From Mesorhizobium amorphae (GTDB taxonomy: Bacteria; Pseudomonadota; Alphaproteobacteria; Rhizobiales; Rhizobiaceae), in the NCBI GenBank assembly GCA_003240775.1, contig QFNI01000037.1:1-38136 (forward strand): 38,136 nucleotides of DNA. Direction: 5' to 3'. The notes beneath the pieces were generated by a model. That model saw nothing but the letters and a program-made list of their open reading frames with translations. It had not been told where the DNA came from and made no database searches. Shown here piece after piece: positions 8,601 to 15,823 of the stretch (positions are counted from its first letter, which is position 1; every line of letters begins with the position of its first letter). A program made the translations under genes and the position numbers.

Positions 8601-9135
8601 GGCCCGCGCCGCAGGTCCTGCCGTAGCCAGAGGCATCACCGATGGCCATGCCTGGTCGGGCTTTGCCCAGGTCTCCTACGACATTGCCCCCAATCTCGGC
8701 CTGTCCGACCTGCGTCTTGCGCCTGCCGCCCGCTTCAGGGGCGTGCATGCGAGCCGAGACGCCTTCACCGAGGAGGGTGCTGGCATCCTCAACTTGTCGG
8801 TTGCGGAGGACGAAGTTGGGCTCGCTTATGGCGGTGTGGGCGTCATGATGCGCGGTGAGACACTTTTGGGAAGTGTCACCCTCACCCCAGAACTCTCGCT
8901 CTTTTACGAGCGCAACTTCGGCGACACAGCCGTGACGAGCATTGGCACGCTCGCACCCGTCGGAATTGACTTCGACACTAGCGTGGGCGCAGGCGGCCGT
9001 GACTTGCTCAACCTGGGCGCAGGCGTCGAGGCCTCCTTCTCTGATCGATGGAGCGGCCATATGCGCTACGAGGGCGCCTTCGGCTCGGACATCGAGAGCC
9101 ACAGCGCGTCGGTCGGGATAAGCCTCCGGTTTTAG
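5605..9135 (+). CDS. Autotransporter (type Va) with beta-helical passenger and C-terminal beta-barrel
   Basis: A 1176-residue protein. An N-terminal signal peptide (about residues 1-34, with an Ala/Leu-rich core ending ASALAQ) leads into a long Gly/Asn-rich passenger. The passenger has repeating strands such as NSGTIEG, NRGLITGD, NAGLIEGD and NSGRITGD, the pattern of a right-handed beta-helix. Residues 776-821 are a Pro-rich linker of PPxx units. The C-terminal translocator barrel occupies roughly residues 900-1176 and starts near IQVWATAFGQG. It ends in VGISLRF, with the terminal Phe expected for BAM recognition. Passenger function is unknown; adhesin-like surface display is the usual role. 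AGGGGGA precedes ATG 5605. The gene follows the PKHD-type dioxygenase closely and may share its transcript. Confidence 0.95.
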   Translation: MIRSHAHAAAALLATSSALAIAALLGTSASALAQCAPDPVAANGTVTCSGADADGFRTASSPVAVNVQTGAVVRNAVNSADPTIRLEGSGIVRNGGRIEANNNSWAIDGGIGATVINSNTIAATGGNGVTIRDALFQNAPDAVLTVVGRPNTGAVGVQALEGSTAINFERALIGVRGDNTTTGIFATRDGSITNRGRIEVTAIGAANAQGIEARLEGPQGHRLVNEGAIVVNGGFGSGMSIGDTQAGVRSTLRNTGTIDVTTTFTGGGFGLVALDNDLAENAGTILMRSQNGIGIALAGVDVEGFNTGTITVEGPLGTGASLLVGSRGAVFNNLGAGLIEATGSGLGSGSNGLTFQGGEIGLALPGASAVFVGGTEGEVNNTATLRATGAGSAGIQVGGASDIDFGFLGTRPAFEGNIIFNSGTIEGAQAGIRFQGDPDFGLPGLRIRNRGLITGDTTGSVNGGFGILSRDGVISVLNFPEGTIRGTGGIAIDAAGASAGADVLSNFVENAGLIEGDINLGSGNDAIVNSGRITGDLRFREGDDALVVLPTARFGGSIDMGQGNDTLIFDGEAGTVGDVALLSNGQFFATGVNLIRKTGAGTWRFVGDNIAPAIQLAPGEVLEGTAVFGAALPTLDLTNRAAGTVGTIGNAVFRDFLNEGTLDPGQFGNGPPLDTLRVAGDLVLASTSRFLVDIDATGASDLVEVGGTATLGGALVVRGLGYPTGFGSSGTYTILTAGNGVSGTFATVSDNLPDVDVRALYDNPSNVRLTYVREGTPPTEPPVAPPVEPPVTPPTEPPVTPPTEPPVTPPIEPPVTPPVQPDASFTRKENALAAVYGHAHAGMAFSTTLADRSRRVTGERVARSAAEPLAYDDAGLTARMAPKAFAHGADAVAMPGFDPGGIQVWATAFGQGLDVDAHLAGPGYQSRTGGVAGGLEYISRDDVRDMLFGLAGGYTTTDIDVMDGGAATDSGHVGIYGALSQGPIALEGALAYSFADHELARAAGPAVARGITDGHAWSGFAQVSYDIAPNLGLSDLRLAPAARFRGVHASRDAFTEEGAGILNLSVAEDEVGLAYGGVGVMMRGETLLGSVTLTPELSLFYERNFGDTAVTSIGTLAPVGIDFDTSVGAGGRDLLNLGAGVEASFSDRWSGHMRYEGAFGSDIESHSASVGISLRF
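7930..8067 (+). repeat. Proline-rich PPxx repeat linker within the autotransporter
   Basis: This segment encodes about eleven tandem four-residue units (PPTE, PPVA, PPVE, PPVT, PPTE, PPVT, PPTE, PPVT, PPIE, PPVT, PPVQ), autotransporter residues 776-821. The 12-base units use varied codons, so the repeat is conserved at protein level more than at DNA level. It separates the beta-helix passenger from the translocator region and is probably an extended spacer. Copy number may vary between strains. Confidence 0.85.
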
Positions 9136-9157
9136 GCAGGAAATGCCTGGGAATGTG

Positions 9158-9185
9158 GGGGTCTGCTCCGCTGAGAGCAGACCCC
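9158..9185 (+). terminator. Strong hairpin after the autotransporter gene, terminator-like without a U-tract
   Basis: GGGGTCTGCTC (9158-9168) and GAGCAGACCCC (9175-9185) form a perfect 11-base stem with a 6-base loop, CGCTGA. It begins 23 bases after the autotransporter stop. No T-run follows, so classical intrinsic termination is uncertain. It may instead stabilise the 3' end of the mRNA. A small 5-base hairpin (9134-9148) precedes it. Confidence 0.5.
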
Positions 9186-9497
9186 GCGGTGGGGAACTTC
9201 CACTTTGCGCTCCCCCTCAATGTTCAACCCAAGTTCGTCGCATCTTCGCAGCGGATGTCGCGAGTTCCAGACCTAGGTCGCTCCGCACCTGTCGCTGCGG
9301 TTGGCTTGGTGGTGCAGCGACGGAGGTGAACCCGGCAAGCAGAGTGCAGACGGTTGCCCTGCCAGGGAGAAGCACGAACCGATGCGGCCCACGGCCGAGG
9401 CGGCGGCGCGTTGCGAATGACGCGGCTTGAACAAATTCTCTGTCTGTTCGACAAAGGCATTGGAAGTTCGGATGGCAGTCTTCTCGGGAGGAAGCCG
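9186..9497. other. Intergenic region upstream of the gamma-glutamyltransferase gene
   Basis: About 310 bases between the autotransporter hairpin and the GTG start at 9498. The transferase frame is open back to 9354, but that part lacks a ribosome site and would put residues in front of the signal peptide. I see no other gene, repeat or clear promoter here. Confidence 0.4.
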
Positions 9498-11240
9498 GTG
9501 CATCACAGAACGATGAAGCCCGTTTTGCTGTTTCTGAGCATCACGCTCGGCGTCGCTCCTGCAGGAGGCGTGCTTGCCGCGTCTCCAGCACCCGTCGCGA
9601 GCGAGCACGGCATGGTGGTGACGGCGCAGCATCTGGCGTCGGAAGTCGGCGTCGAGGTTCTGAAGAGCGGCGGCAACGCGGTCGATGCGGCGGTTGCCGT
9701 AGGCTACGCGCTGGCCGTCGTGTATCCGACCGCAGGGAATCTGGGGGGAGGGGGCTTCATGACCGTCCGCCTCAAGGACGGCAAGACGACTTTTCTGGAC
9801 TTCCGCGAGCGTGCGCCCTTGGCGTCGACCAAGACGATGTATCTCGACGCGCAAGGCAATCCCATTCCGGGCGCCAGCACGGAGGGCTATCTCGCTGTCG
9901 GCGTGCCGGGCTCTGTGGCAGGGTTCGAGATGGCGCGCGCAAATTACGGCACGAAAACGCGCGCAGAGCTCCTGAGGCCTGCAATCAGACTGGCAAGGGA
10001 CGGCTTCGTGCTCGAGGCGGGAGACATCGCATCCCTTGCCGACGGCAACGAGATGCTGGCGAAAGACGAAGCTGCGGCGAAGATCTTCTTGAAAGACGGC
10101 AAGCCGCTGGAACTCGGAGCGCGTCTCACGCAGCCCGATCTCGCAGCCTCCCTCAGCGCCATCGAGAAAGACGGCGTGGATGCCTTCTACAAGGGCGGCA
10201 TCGCCGACAAGATCGTTGCGGCGAGCCAAGCCAAAGGCGGCATCCTCGCCAAGGCCGACTTCGAGCAGTACCGGGTGCGAGAGTTCGAGCCTATCAAGTG
10301 CACCTATCGGGGCTATGAGATCGTTTCCTCGCCTCCACCCTCCTCGGGCGGGGTGATCATCTGCGAAATCCTGAACATCCTCGAAGGCTACCCGCTTTCC
10401 TATCTAGGCTATGGCTCTGCGGAAACGACCCGGCTCATGGTCGAGGCCATGCGGCACGCCTTCGTCGATCGCAACGCGTCGCTGGGGGATCCCGACTTCG
10501 TCGACAACCCCATCGCAAAGCTCCTGAGCAAGGACTACGCGGAGGAGATCCGTGGAAGGATCGATCCGTTCAGGGCGGGCGTCAGCGAGACGCTGATGCC
10601 GAAAGCGTTCGGGGAATCGAAGGAGACGACGCACTACTCGATCGTCGACGACGAGGGCAACGCGGTCGCCGTGACCTATACGCTCAACGGCTCGTTCGGC
10701 GCGGGCGTGGTTGCGGAAGGCACCGGCATCCTGCTCAACAACGAGATGGATGACTTCACGGTCAAGCCTGGCGTGCCCAACCTTTATGGCCTGGTGCAGG
10801 GCGAGGCGAACGCGATCGCACCGCGCAAGTCGCCGCTCTCGTCCATGAGCCCGACGATCGTATCCAAGGACAACGAGCCCTTCATGGTGATCGGCAGCCC
10901 CGGCGGTTCGCGCATCATCACCATCGTGGCGGAAACGATCATCAACGTGGTCGATCACGGCATGAACCTGCAGGAAGCGATCGACGCCCCGCGCATCCAT
11001 CACCAGTGGCTGCCCGACAAGGTCTTCATGGAACCCCATGCGCTGTCTCCCGACACGCTCCGCATCCTCGCAGGCATGGGCTACGACGTGGGTGTCGATC
11101 CCGACTGGACGATCTGGGGCGAGGCGGCAGGCATTCTGGTCGGCGGCAAGAGCGTGGCGGAGATCGAAACCGGCACCGGCGCACGCTACCACGGCGCGAT
11201 CGACAGCCGCGCCACAGCGGGCAAGGCGATCGGCTACTGA
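9498..11240 (+). CDS. ggt: Gamma-glutamyltransferase (secreted)
   Basis: The 580-residue precursor has a signal peptide (about residues 1-27, ending GGVLA before ASPAP), so it is probably periplasmic. It matches gamma-glutamyltranspeptidase throughout: GGNAVDAAVAVGYAL and GNLGGGGFM in the large subunit, then the autocleavage site at KETTHYSIVD. The nucleophile is Thr377, the first Thr of TTHYS. After it come NEMDDF and the PLSSMSPTIV and GSPGGSRIITIV segments that bind the glutamyl group. The enzyme self-cleaves into two subunits and hydrolyses or transfers gamma-glutamyl groups, for example from glutathione. GTG 9498 is preferred because GGGAGG ends 6 bases upstream; ATG 9513 is an alternative. 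It has no operon partners. Confidence 0.95.
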   Translation: MHHRTMKPVLLFLSITLGVAPAGGVLAASPAPVASEHGMVVTAQHLASEVGVEVLKSGGNAVDAAVAVGYALAVVYPTAGNLGGGGFMTVRLKDGKTTFLDFRERAPLASTKTMYLDAQGNPIPGASTEGYLAVGVPGSVAGFEMARANYGTKTRAELLRPAIRLARDGFVLEAGDIASLADGNEMLAKDEAAAKIFLKDGKPLELGARLTQPDLAASLSAIEKDGVDAFYKGGIADKIVAASQAKGGILAKADFEQYRVREFEPIKCTYRGYEIVSSPPPSSGGVIICEILNILEGYPLSYLGYGSAETTRLMVEAMRHAFVDRNASLGDPDFVDNPIAKLLSKDYAEEIRGRIDPFRAGVSETLMPKAFGESKETTHYSIVDDEGNAVAVTYTLNGSFGAGVVAEGTGILLNNEMDDFTVKPGVPNLYGLVQGEANAIAPRKSPLSSMSPTIVSKDNEPFMVIGSPGGSRIITIVAETIINVVDHGMNLQEAIDAPRIHHQWLPDKVFMEPHALSPDTLRILAGMGYDVGVDPDWTIWGEAAGILVGGKSVAEIETGTGARYHGAIDSRATAGKAIGY

Positions 11241-11341
11241 TCGCGGGCGGGTGACAACTGCTTTGACGACCAGAACTAAGGCTCAGGACCCATTGAGGTG
11301 ATGGTGCTGATCTGATCCCAGTCTTCGCAAAGAGACTGTGG

Positions 11342-11550
11342 ATGAGCGACCTGATTTGGCTGACGGACAAGCAGATCGCGCGCCGGCAACCGTTCTTCTC
11401 CAGAAGTCACGGGGGGGCGTAGGTTGATAATCGGCGAGCGCTGAGCGGCATCATCTTCATCAACCGCAACGGGCTGCGGCGGCGGTACGCGCCCAAGGAC
11501 TAAAGGCCTGCAAAGACCCTAGAGAAGCGCCGGAGCGAGAAGGGCGTCTT
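11342..11550 (+). pseudogene. Degenerate IS5-family transposase N-terminal fragment
   Basis: From ATG 11342 the sequence reads MSDLIWLTDKQIARRQPFF, then SHGGA, a TAG stop at 11420-11422, and on in the same frame through VDNRRALSGIIFINRNGLR to APKD and a TAA at 11501. This is the start of IS5-family transposases of the IS427 type (MSDLFWLTD, DDRRVLSGIIFVNRNGLRWRDAP). Past the stop, in a shifted frame, GPAKTL and RRSEKGV follow, corresponding to the next family block (YGPPKTLYNRWKRWSEKGV) with a small deletion. The catalytic part is missing. GGCTCAGGACCCATTG just upstream (from about 11280) might be a terminal repeat, but I could not find its partner. Confidence 0.75.
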
Positions 11551-11634
11551 AGACGGCGTTGACGAAGTGCTTAGTCCAGAGGTGTAAGACCATAATCTGG
11601 ACGAAGCCGAGGCAGCTTGCGCCAGTTTGGTCAT

Positions 11635-12249
11635 GGCTGTTTGCCATGCGTCTGGAGCAGGGGCACGGGCGGCGTGGGCAGCGTCCACCGCTTTCAGCAC
11701 GAGTTTTGTAAGATCCTCAGGCTGGGCTCGGCTGCACAACTGAACCTGGTTGAGTTCGGTCGCTATGGCTGCGAGCACACCAATGTCTTAGACTTCCCCA
11801 GCATCGCGGGTGTCATCCGCGGGCGCGACGAGCTTCTTAAAACCCACCCACAATCGAACCCTGGTTGATGCTGGCTGAAGCCATCCAGAATTACGCGCGT
11901 CACGGTGACATCGCGCTTCATCCGTTCCCGGCTTCGGGATCGATGCTGATCGCTGCCGAGAAAACGGGGCGCTCCTACTGTAGCATCGAGCTTGAATCCT
12001 GTTTTCTGCGACACGATCATCGCGCGCTGGAAGAAGGCAGCGGGGCTGAGCCTTGTGGCGTTGACACAAGCGCGAAGGGTGAAGGCTCAAGCCGACGCCG
12101 AAGCAACCGCAAAGGCCGATGTGGAGGCTTCGACGGAGATTAGTGTCAAGGCTTCCCCGCCGGTCGACCCGCTCGCACGCACCCGCCGCCGCGCGCGTCC
12201 TGTCGCATCTGCGAAGTTTGTCGCATTCGCCAAGGAGGCCTGCTCGTGA
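11635..12249 (+). pseudogene. Frameshifted DNA methylase remnant (ParB-associated/DUF5681-neighbour type)
   Basis: Three frames must be joined to read a DNA methyltransferase tail. First come CVWSRGTGGVGS, HRFQHEF, LRLGSAAQLN, VEFGRYGCEHTNVLD (family: VWxKxNGGMGSFYRSQHE, RFGRNRTNVWDY). After a frameshift near 11853 there is HPTIEPWLMLAEAIQ, then GDIALHPFPASGSMLIAAEKTGR, matching the HPTVKP and DPFxGSGTTLIAAEKTGR motifs of AdoMet binding. After another shift near 11995, NPVFCDTIIARWKKAAG completes the C terminus. In the AdoMet motif, Asp and Gly positions are altered (HPFPASGS). The DPPY catalytic region is not recognisable upstream. This is a dead gene of a mobile-element methylase. Confidence 0.7.
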
Positions 12250-12340
12250 GCAGGAACCCTAGGCGAAGAAGCACGGGATTGCCTCCGCGAACGGGTCGCC
12301 CCTGGCCCCAGGTCTATCCCGAACAAGAATGGACGCTTCG
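12246..12340 (+). pseudogene. Possible DUF5681 gene remnant
   Basis: A GTGA overlap at 12246 with the end of the methylase remnant opens a frame MSRNPRRRSTGLPPRTGR. In a shifted frame PGLSRTRMDA follows, which at nucleotide level resembles a PGQSGNPNGR motif. DUF5681 proteins begin with such GYGxPPxxxxFKPGQSGNPKGRP sequences and are often encoded right next to this type of methylase in alphaproteobacterial mobile elements. The match is short and decayed, so this is a tentative call. The rest of the frame to 12485 has no recognisable content. Confidence 0.35.
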
Positions 12341-12477
12341 CAAACCGAGAAGGGCAGGGCGAGAGCGCGCCCGCTATACGCTGACTGGAAAGAACGGCTC
12401 GTGGCGAAAGCCGACGGGCGCGGCCGCAAGACGGTCGACGCTCGTCGTCGAGCCGACAGTTCGGGAGGAGGCGCGTC

Positions 12478-13233
12478 ATGGCTGAGAAACGGCTACGGTT
12501 CGAAGGACGATATGCCGTCGTGACTGCCGCCGCTTCGGGCATCGGCCGCGCGACCGTGTCGCGTCTGCTCGACGAGGGCGCTCGGGTCGTCGGGCTCGAC
12601 ATCGGCCAGGATGTGCTTGACCCCAACCCGTTTAATTCCTCGAATTATCGTGGCATTGTCGCAGACTGCACCTCGGAAGAGAGCATCGTCGCGGCGTTTC
12701 GTGATATCCAATCCGACGGGCCCGCGATCGATATCCTTGTGAACGCAGTCGGCCGCCACGCAGGCCCCAAGCGCAGCGAGTTTGCCGAGTCCACGTCCGA
12801 CACATGGGATGACGTCCTGCGCGTGACGCTGCGCAGCTGCATGCTCTGCTCAAGACAAGCTCTGGGTTCGATGAAGGCCCGCGGGACTGGCCGCATCATC
12901 AGTGTTTCATCGGTCGTCTGGACATCGCCGACGATCGGCTTGGCCGATTACGCGGCTGCCAAGGCGGGAGTAGTGGGGTTCTCGCGCGTGTTGGCAGCCG
13001 AGCTTGGTCCCCATGGGGTAACCGTAAATACGGTGTCTCCGGGTGCCATCGAAACACCCGCGACCGCCAGCCACTCGGCCGAGGTCCGCGGGCGCCTCCT
13101 GGCTCAGGTCCCGCTCGGTCGATACGGGCAACCCTCCGACATTGCAGCCGGGATCGCGTTTCTCGCGAGCGACGACGCCAGCTACATCACCGGGCACAAC
13201 CTGGTGATCAGCGGTGGCCGGGCGATGTCTTGA
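12478..13233 (+). CDS. SDR-family NAD(P)-dependent oxidoreductase
   Basis: The 251-residue product is a classical short-chain dehydrogenase/reductase. Catalytic residues are Ser145, Tyr158 and Lys162 (YAAAK), with NAVG for the usual NNAG. The Rossmann motif is TAAASGIGRA, so the first glycine of TGxxxGIG is Ala here. Asp41 after the second strand (VVGLDIG) suggests NAD(H) rather than NADP(H). The C terminus has the family SPGAIETP and ITGHNLVISGG segments. A strong GGGAGGAGG ribosome site precedes ATG 12478. It is the first gene of the catabolic operon that runs to 17716 and probably interconverts a secondary alcohol and ketone of the unknown substrate. Confidence 0.93.
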   Translation: MAEKRLRFEGRYAVVTAAASGIGRATVSRLLDEGARVVGLDIGQDVLDPNPFNSSNYRGIVADCTSEESIVAAFRDIQSDGPAIDILVNAVGRHAGPKRSEFAESTSDTWDDVLRVTLRSCMLCSRQALGSMKARGTGRIISVSSVVWTSPTIGLADYAAAKAGVVGFSRVLAAELGPHGVTVNTVSPGAIETPATASHSAEVRGRLLAQVPLGRYGQPSDIAAGIAFLASDDASYITGHNLVISGGRAMS

Positions 13234-13273
13234 AAGCCGACAAAGCGGCAACCCGATTCAAAGGATGATCGAT

Positions 13274-14152
13274 GTGAGATTGTTGTCATTTGTTCACGAA
13301 GGGCAGGAATGCTGGGGAAGCACTGACGGCGTAACCGTCGCGGTCCTGGGAGTCGGTGCGGATGGCTTGGCCGGATACATCGCCTCACAGCGCTATCTGG
13401 AGGCCGAGGAGGATACTCGGAAGGCTGCGGTGTCGCTGCAGCTCGCGGAGCTCACGCTGCTGCCGGTCATTCCTCGTCCCGAAAAGATCGTCTGCATCAT
13501 GCGCAACTACGAAGACCATCACCAAGAGGTGGTGAACGCGGGCTTGCAGCACAAAAAGACGGCCTACCCGCCCATCTTCACACGTGTGTGGCGTTCGCAG
13601 GTCGCGCACGGACAGCCGATCGTTTGTCCCAGAGCATCCGACAAGTTGGATTGGGAGGGCGAACTTGCCGCCATCATCGGCGTCGGCGGCCGTGATATTC
13701 CAGCCGAACGTGCCCTCGAACATGTGGCGGGCTATGCCTGCTACCAAGATGCCAGCATCCGCGACTTCCAGTTTCATGCCAATGCTATCGCGGCGGGCAA
13801 GAACTGGGACTCCACCGGTGGCTTCGGACCATGGATGGTCACGAGCGACCATGTGGATGTCGAGAAGGGTCTGCGGATCGAGGTGCGGCTGAACGGAGAA
13901 GTCGTCCAATCCGCGAACACAAGACAGATGATCTTCGGCGTCGCCGAGCAGATCAGCTACGCTTCACAGATCATGACGCTCTCGCCCGGCGACGTGTTCG
14001 TCACCGGCTCTCCATCGGGTGTCGGCTGGACCCGCACCCCACCCCGATTCATGAAGCCCGGAGATGTCTGCGAGGTGGACATCGAGAACGTCGGCGTCTT
14101 GTCCAATCCGGTCGTTGGTCAACACGCCGCGGTCAAGTCGGCTGCAGCATGA
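13274..14152 (+). CDS. Fumarylacetoacetate hydrolase (FAH) family protein
   Basis: The product is 292 residues. After an N-terminal domain (MRLLSFVHEG) the FAH catalytic fold begins with KIVCIMRNYEDHHQE. Metal-binding acidic residues are in KLDWEGELAAIIG and DASIRDFQFHA, and SPGDVFVTGSPSGVG and GDVCEVDIENVG are typical of the family. Members hydrolyse C-C bonds of 1,3-diketo acids, hydrate or decarboxylate 2-oxo acids, or act on oxaloacetate-like compounds. I choose GTG 13274 because CAAAGG lies 9 bases upstream and MRLxSF is the usual family start. ATG 13265 is in frame but sits directly on that ribosome site. The stop overlaps the next start as ATGA. Confidence 0.88.
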   Translation: MRLLSFVHEGQECWGSTDGVTVAVLGVGADGLAGYIASQRYLEAEEDTRKAAVSLQLAELTLLPVIPRPEKIVCIMRNYEDHHQEVVNAGLQHKKTAYPPIFTRVWRSQVAHGQPIVCPRASDKLDWEGELAAIIGVGGRDIPAERALEHVAGYACYQDASIRDFQFHANAIAAGKNWDSTGGFGPWMVTSDHVDVEKGLRIEVRLNGEVVQSANTRQMIFGVAEQISYASQIMTLSPGDVFVTGSPSGVGWTRTPPRFMKPGDVCEVDIENVGVLSNPVVGQHAAVKSAAA

Positions 14153-14370
14153 AAACCTTTCCCGTCCTGCAGTTCATCGCACGCCATGGACGCTTGATGT
14201 CCTATGTGCTGCTGGCGCTCGGAGTGATCGCCGCGGCCATCGCGGGCTATGCCGCATCCTCCATCACCGTTGCGGCCTCAGGGCTCGGCATTGGTCTGCT
14301 TGCTGCGTTCGCCCTGCGGGTGTTCTCGGAGCTGGTGGAAGTCATCGTCGAAACGCTGCTGCCTCACTAG
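14149..14370 (+). CDS. Small two-helix membrane protein of unknown function
   Basis: A 73-residue protein that starts at ATG 14149, overlapping the FAH stop codon as ATGA, which supports real translation. It has two hydrophobic helices, about residues 18-38 (MSYVLLALGVIAAAIAG) and 40-60 (Ser/Thr/Ala then GLGIGLLAAFALRVF). A positively charged N terminus and an acidic C-terminal SELVEVIVETLL tail flank them. I do not recognise the family. Its place directly before the FAD dehydrogenase suggests it may anchor that enzyme at the membrane or pass electrons towards quinone, as small membrane partners do in other flavoprotein dehydrogenase operons, but no heme or metal ligands are evident. Confidence 0.65.
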   Translation: MKTFPVLQFIARHGRLMSYVLLALGVIAAAIAGYAASSITVAASGLGIGLLAAFALRVFSELVEVIVETLLPH

Positions 14371-14390
14371 AGGTGAGACAAGGATTTCCC

Positions 14391-15797
14391 ATGCAAGAAT
14401 TTTTGGAAAAAGCCGATCTCGTGGTCGTCGGAGGAGGATTGGCTGGTCTCATCACCGCTTTGAAGGCGGCTGAAGCCAAGCATCGTGTCGTTGTTCTGGA
14501 GAAGGGCAGCGATCAGAGCTACCTCTGCAATTCTCGACTGACGAGCGGTGTATTCCATTGCTGCCGGAAGGATGTCCGCTCACCTGGAGCGGAATTGAGT
14601 GCAGCTGTCGCCGATGCCCTGGATCCGAAGGCCAGCGACGCTCTCGCCGAGGCTGTCGCAGCCAATGCCTATGCTGCTGTGAAATGGCTTCAGCAAAGAG
14701 GCATCCGGTTCGTGCGCGGCAATCCTGCATATTCCTACCAGACCTTCGTTCTGGCGCCGCCCAATATCGCGCAGATGGGTCGGGCTTGGCAGGGCAGGGG
14801 CGGAGACGTCCTGTTGCGCAGTCTGGAGCAGCAACTCCTGAAGAACGGGGGAAAATTGCTGCGTGGTCACGAAGTCACCGAGCTGCTCGCGCAAGGAAAG
14901 GTCCATGGCGTGAAGGGTGTTCTTCAGGACGGCCAAGTCTTCGCGTTCGAGGCTGCGGCCGTGGTGCTGGCGGACGGCGGCTTCCAGGCGGATCCCGAGG
15001 CGTTGCGCGCGGTGACGCCTTCGCCCGAAAGGATGGTTCAGCGCAACGCCCGCACTGGCCTTGGCAGCGCGTTGCGCATGGCTCGAGCAGTTGGCGCCGA
15101 GATAACGGACCTGCAATCGTTCTACGGCCACGTGCAGTCTCGCAAGGCCCTGGAGAACGATCAGCTATGGCCCTATCCGTGGCTGGACGAAATCCTCAAG
15201 CACTTCATCGTCGTCGGCAAAGATGGTCGGCGTTTCACGGACGAGGGGCAGGGCGGCATCACCGTCGCCAATCACATCGCACGACGCCAGGATCCCGCAG
15301 ATGTCGCGGTCATTCTGGATCAAGCCGGATGGGAAACGGCTGGCCGAAACGGGATGTTGCCACCCAATCCCAGCCTGGAGCAGATCGAAGGCGCCATCAT
15401 CAAGGCGTCCACGATCGATGAACTCGCGCAAAAGGTGGGGATCGATTCCGCAGGCCTGCAGGAGGAGGTCGCCGCCTACAACGCGGCGATCGCGGGCTCG
15501 TCGCTTCACGCGCTCGCTCCCGCAAGAAGCGATCCCGGTGCCGCGCGACCGATCGCCAGCGCGCCCTTCTACGCTTTGCCGGCCGCGCCCGGCATCACCT
15601 ACACCATGGGCGGACCTCTCGTCGACGAGAACGGACGGGTGATGTCGACTTCAGGCGAGCCCATCGAAGGGCTTTACGCCGTCGGCAGCGCCGGTGGCGG
15701 AATCGAGGGCAGCGCGAATGTCGGCTATGTCGGAGGTCTCATCAAGGCTGCCGTGACCGGCCTGTGCGCAGCCGAACATTTCAACCGCCACCGCTAG
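14391..15797 (+). CDS. FAD-dependent dehydrogenase of the fumarate reductase/3-ketosteroid dehydrogenase superfamily
   Basis: A 468-residue flavoprotein. The N-terminal dinucleotide-binding motif is VVVGGGLAGLITAL (about residues 11-24), with Glu at the end of the second strand (VVVLEKG). The middle has AAVVLADGGFQADPE, and a capping region includes GKDGRRFTDEGQGG, the Arg-containing active-site block of this superfamily. The C terminus has the FAD-binding GLYAVGSAGGGIEG and YVGGLIKAAVTG segments. Relatives include tricarballylate dehydrogenase, fumarate reductase and ketosteroid dehydrogenases, all of which add or remove hydrogens across a C-C bond next to a carbonyl. AAGGA precedes ATG 14391. 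No signal peptide is visible, so it is cytoplasmic. It probably makes a double bond in the substrate of this pathway. Confidence 0.85.
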   Translation: MQEFLEKADLVVVGGGLAGLITALKAAEAKHRVVVLEKGSDQSYLCNSRLTSGVFHCCRKDVRSPGAELSAAVADALDPKASDALAEAVAANAYAAVKWLQQRGIRFVRGNPAYSYQTFVLAPPNIAQMGRAWQGRGGDVLLRSLEQQLLKNGGKLLRGHEVTELLAQGKVHGVKGVLQDGQVFAFEAAAVVLADGGFQADPEALRAVTPSPERMVQRNARTGLGSALRMARAVGAEITDLQSFYGHVQSRKALENDQLWPYPWLDEILKHFIVVGKDGRRFTDEGQGGITVANHIARRQDPADVAVILDQAGWETAGRNGMLPPNPSLEQIEGAIIKASTIDELAQKVGIDSAGLQEEVAAYNAAIAGSSLHALAPARSDPGAARPIASAPFYALPAAPGITYTMGGPLVDENGRVMSTSGEPIEGLYAVGSAGGGIEGSANVGYVGGLIKAAVTGLCAAEHFNRHR

Positions 15798-15823
15798 GCG
15801 GTGACGTGAGCACGGACATTCGC

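Noticed and set aside
11280..11295. GGCTCAGGACCCATTG as a terminal inverted repeat of the IS5 remnant
   Set aside because: No matching copy was found downstream, so the boundary cannot be supported.
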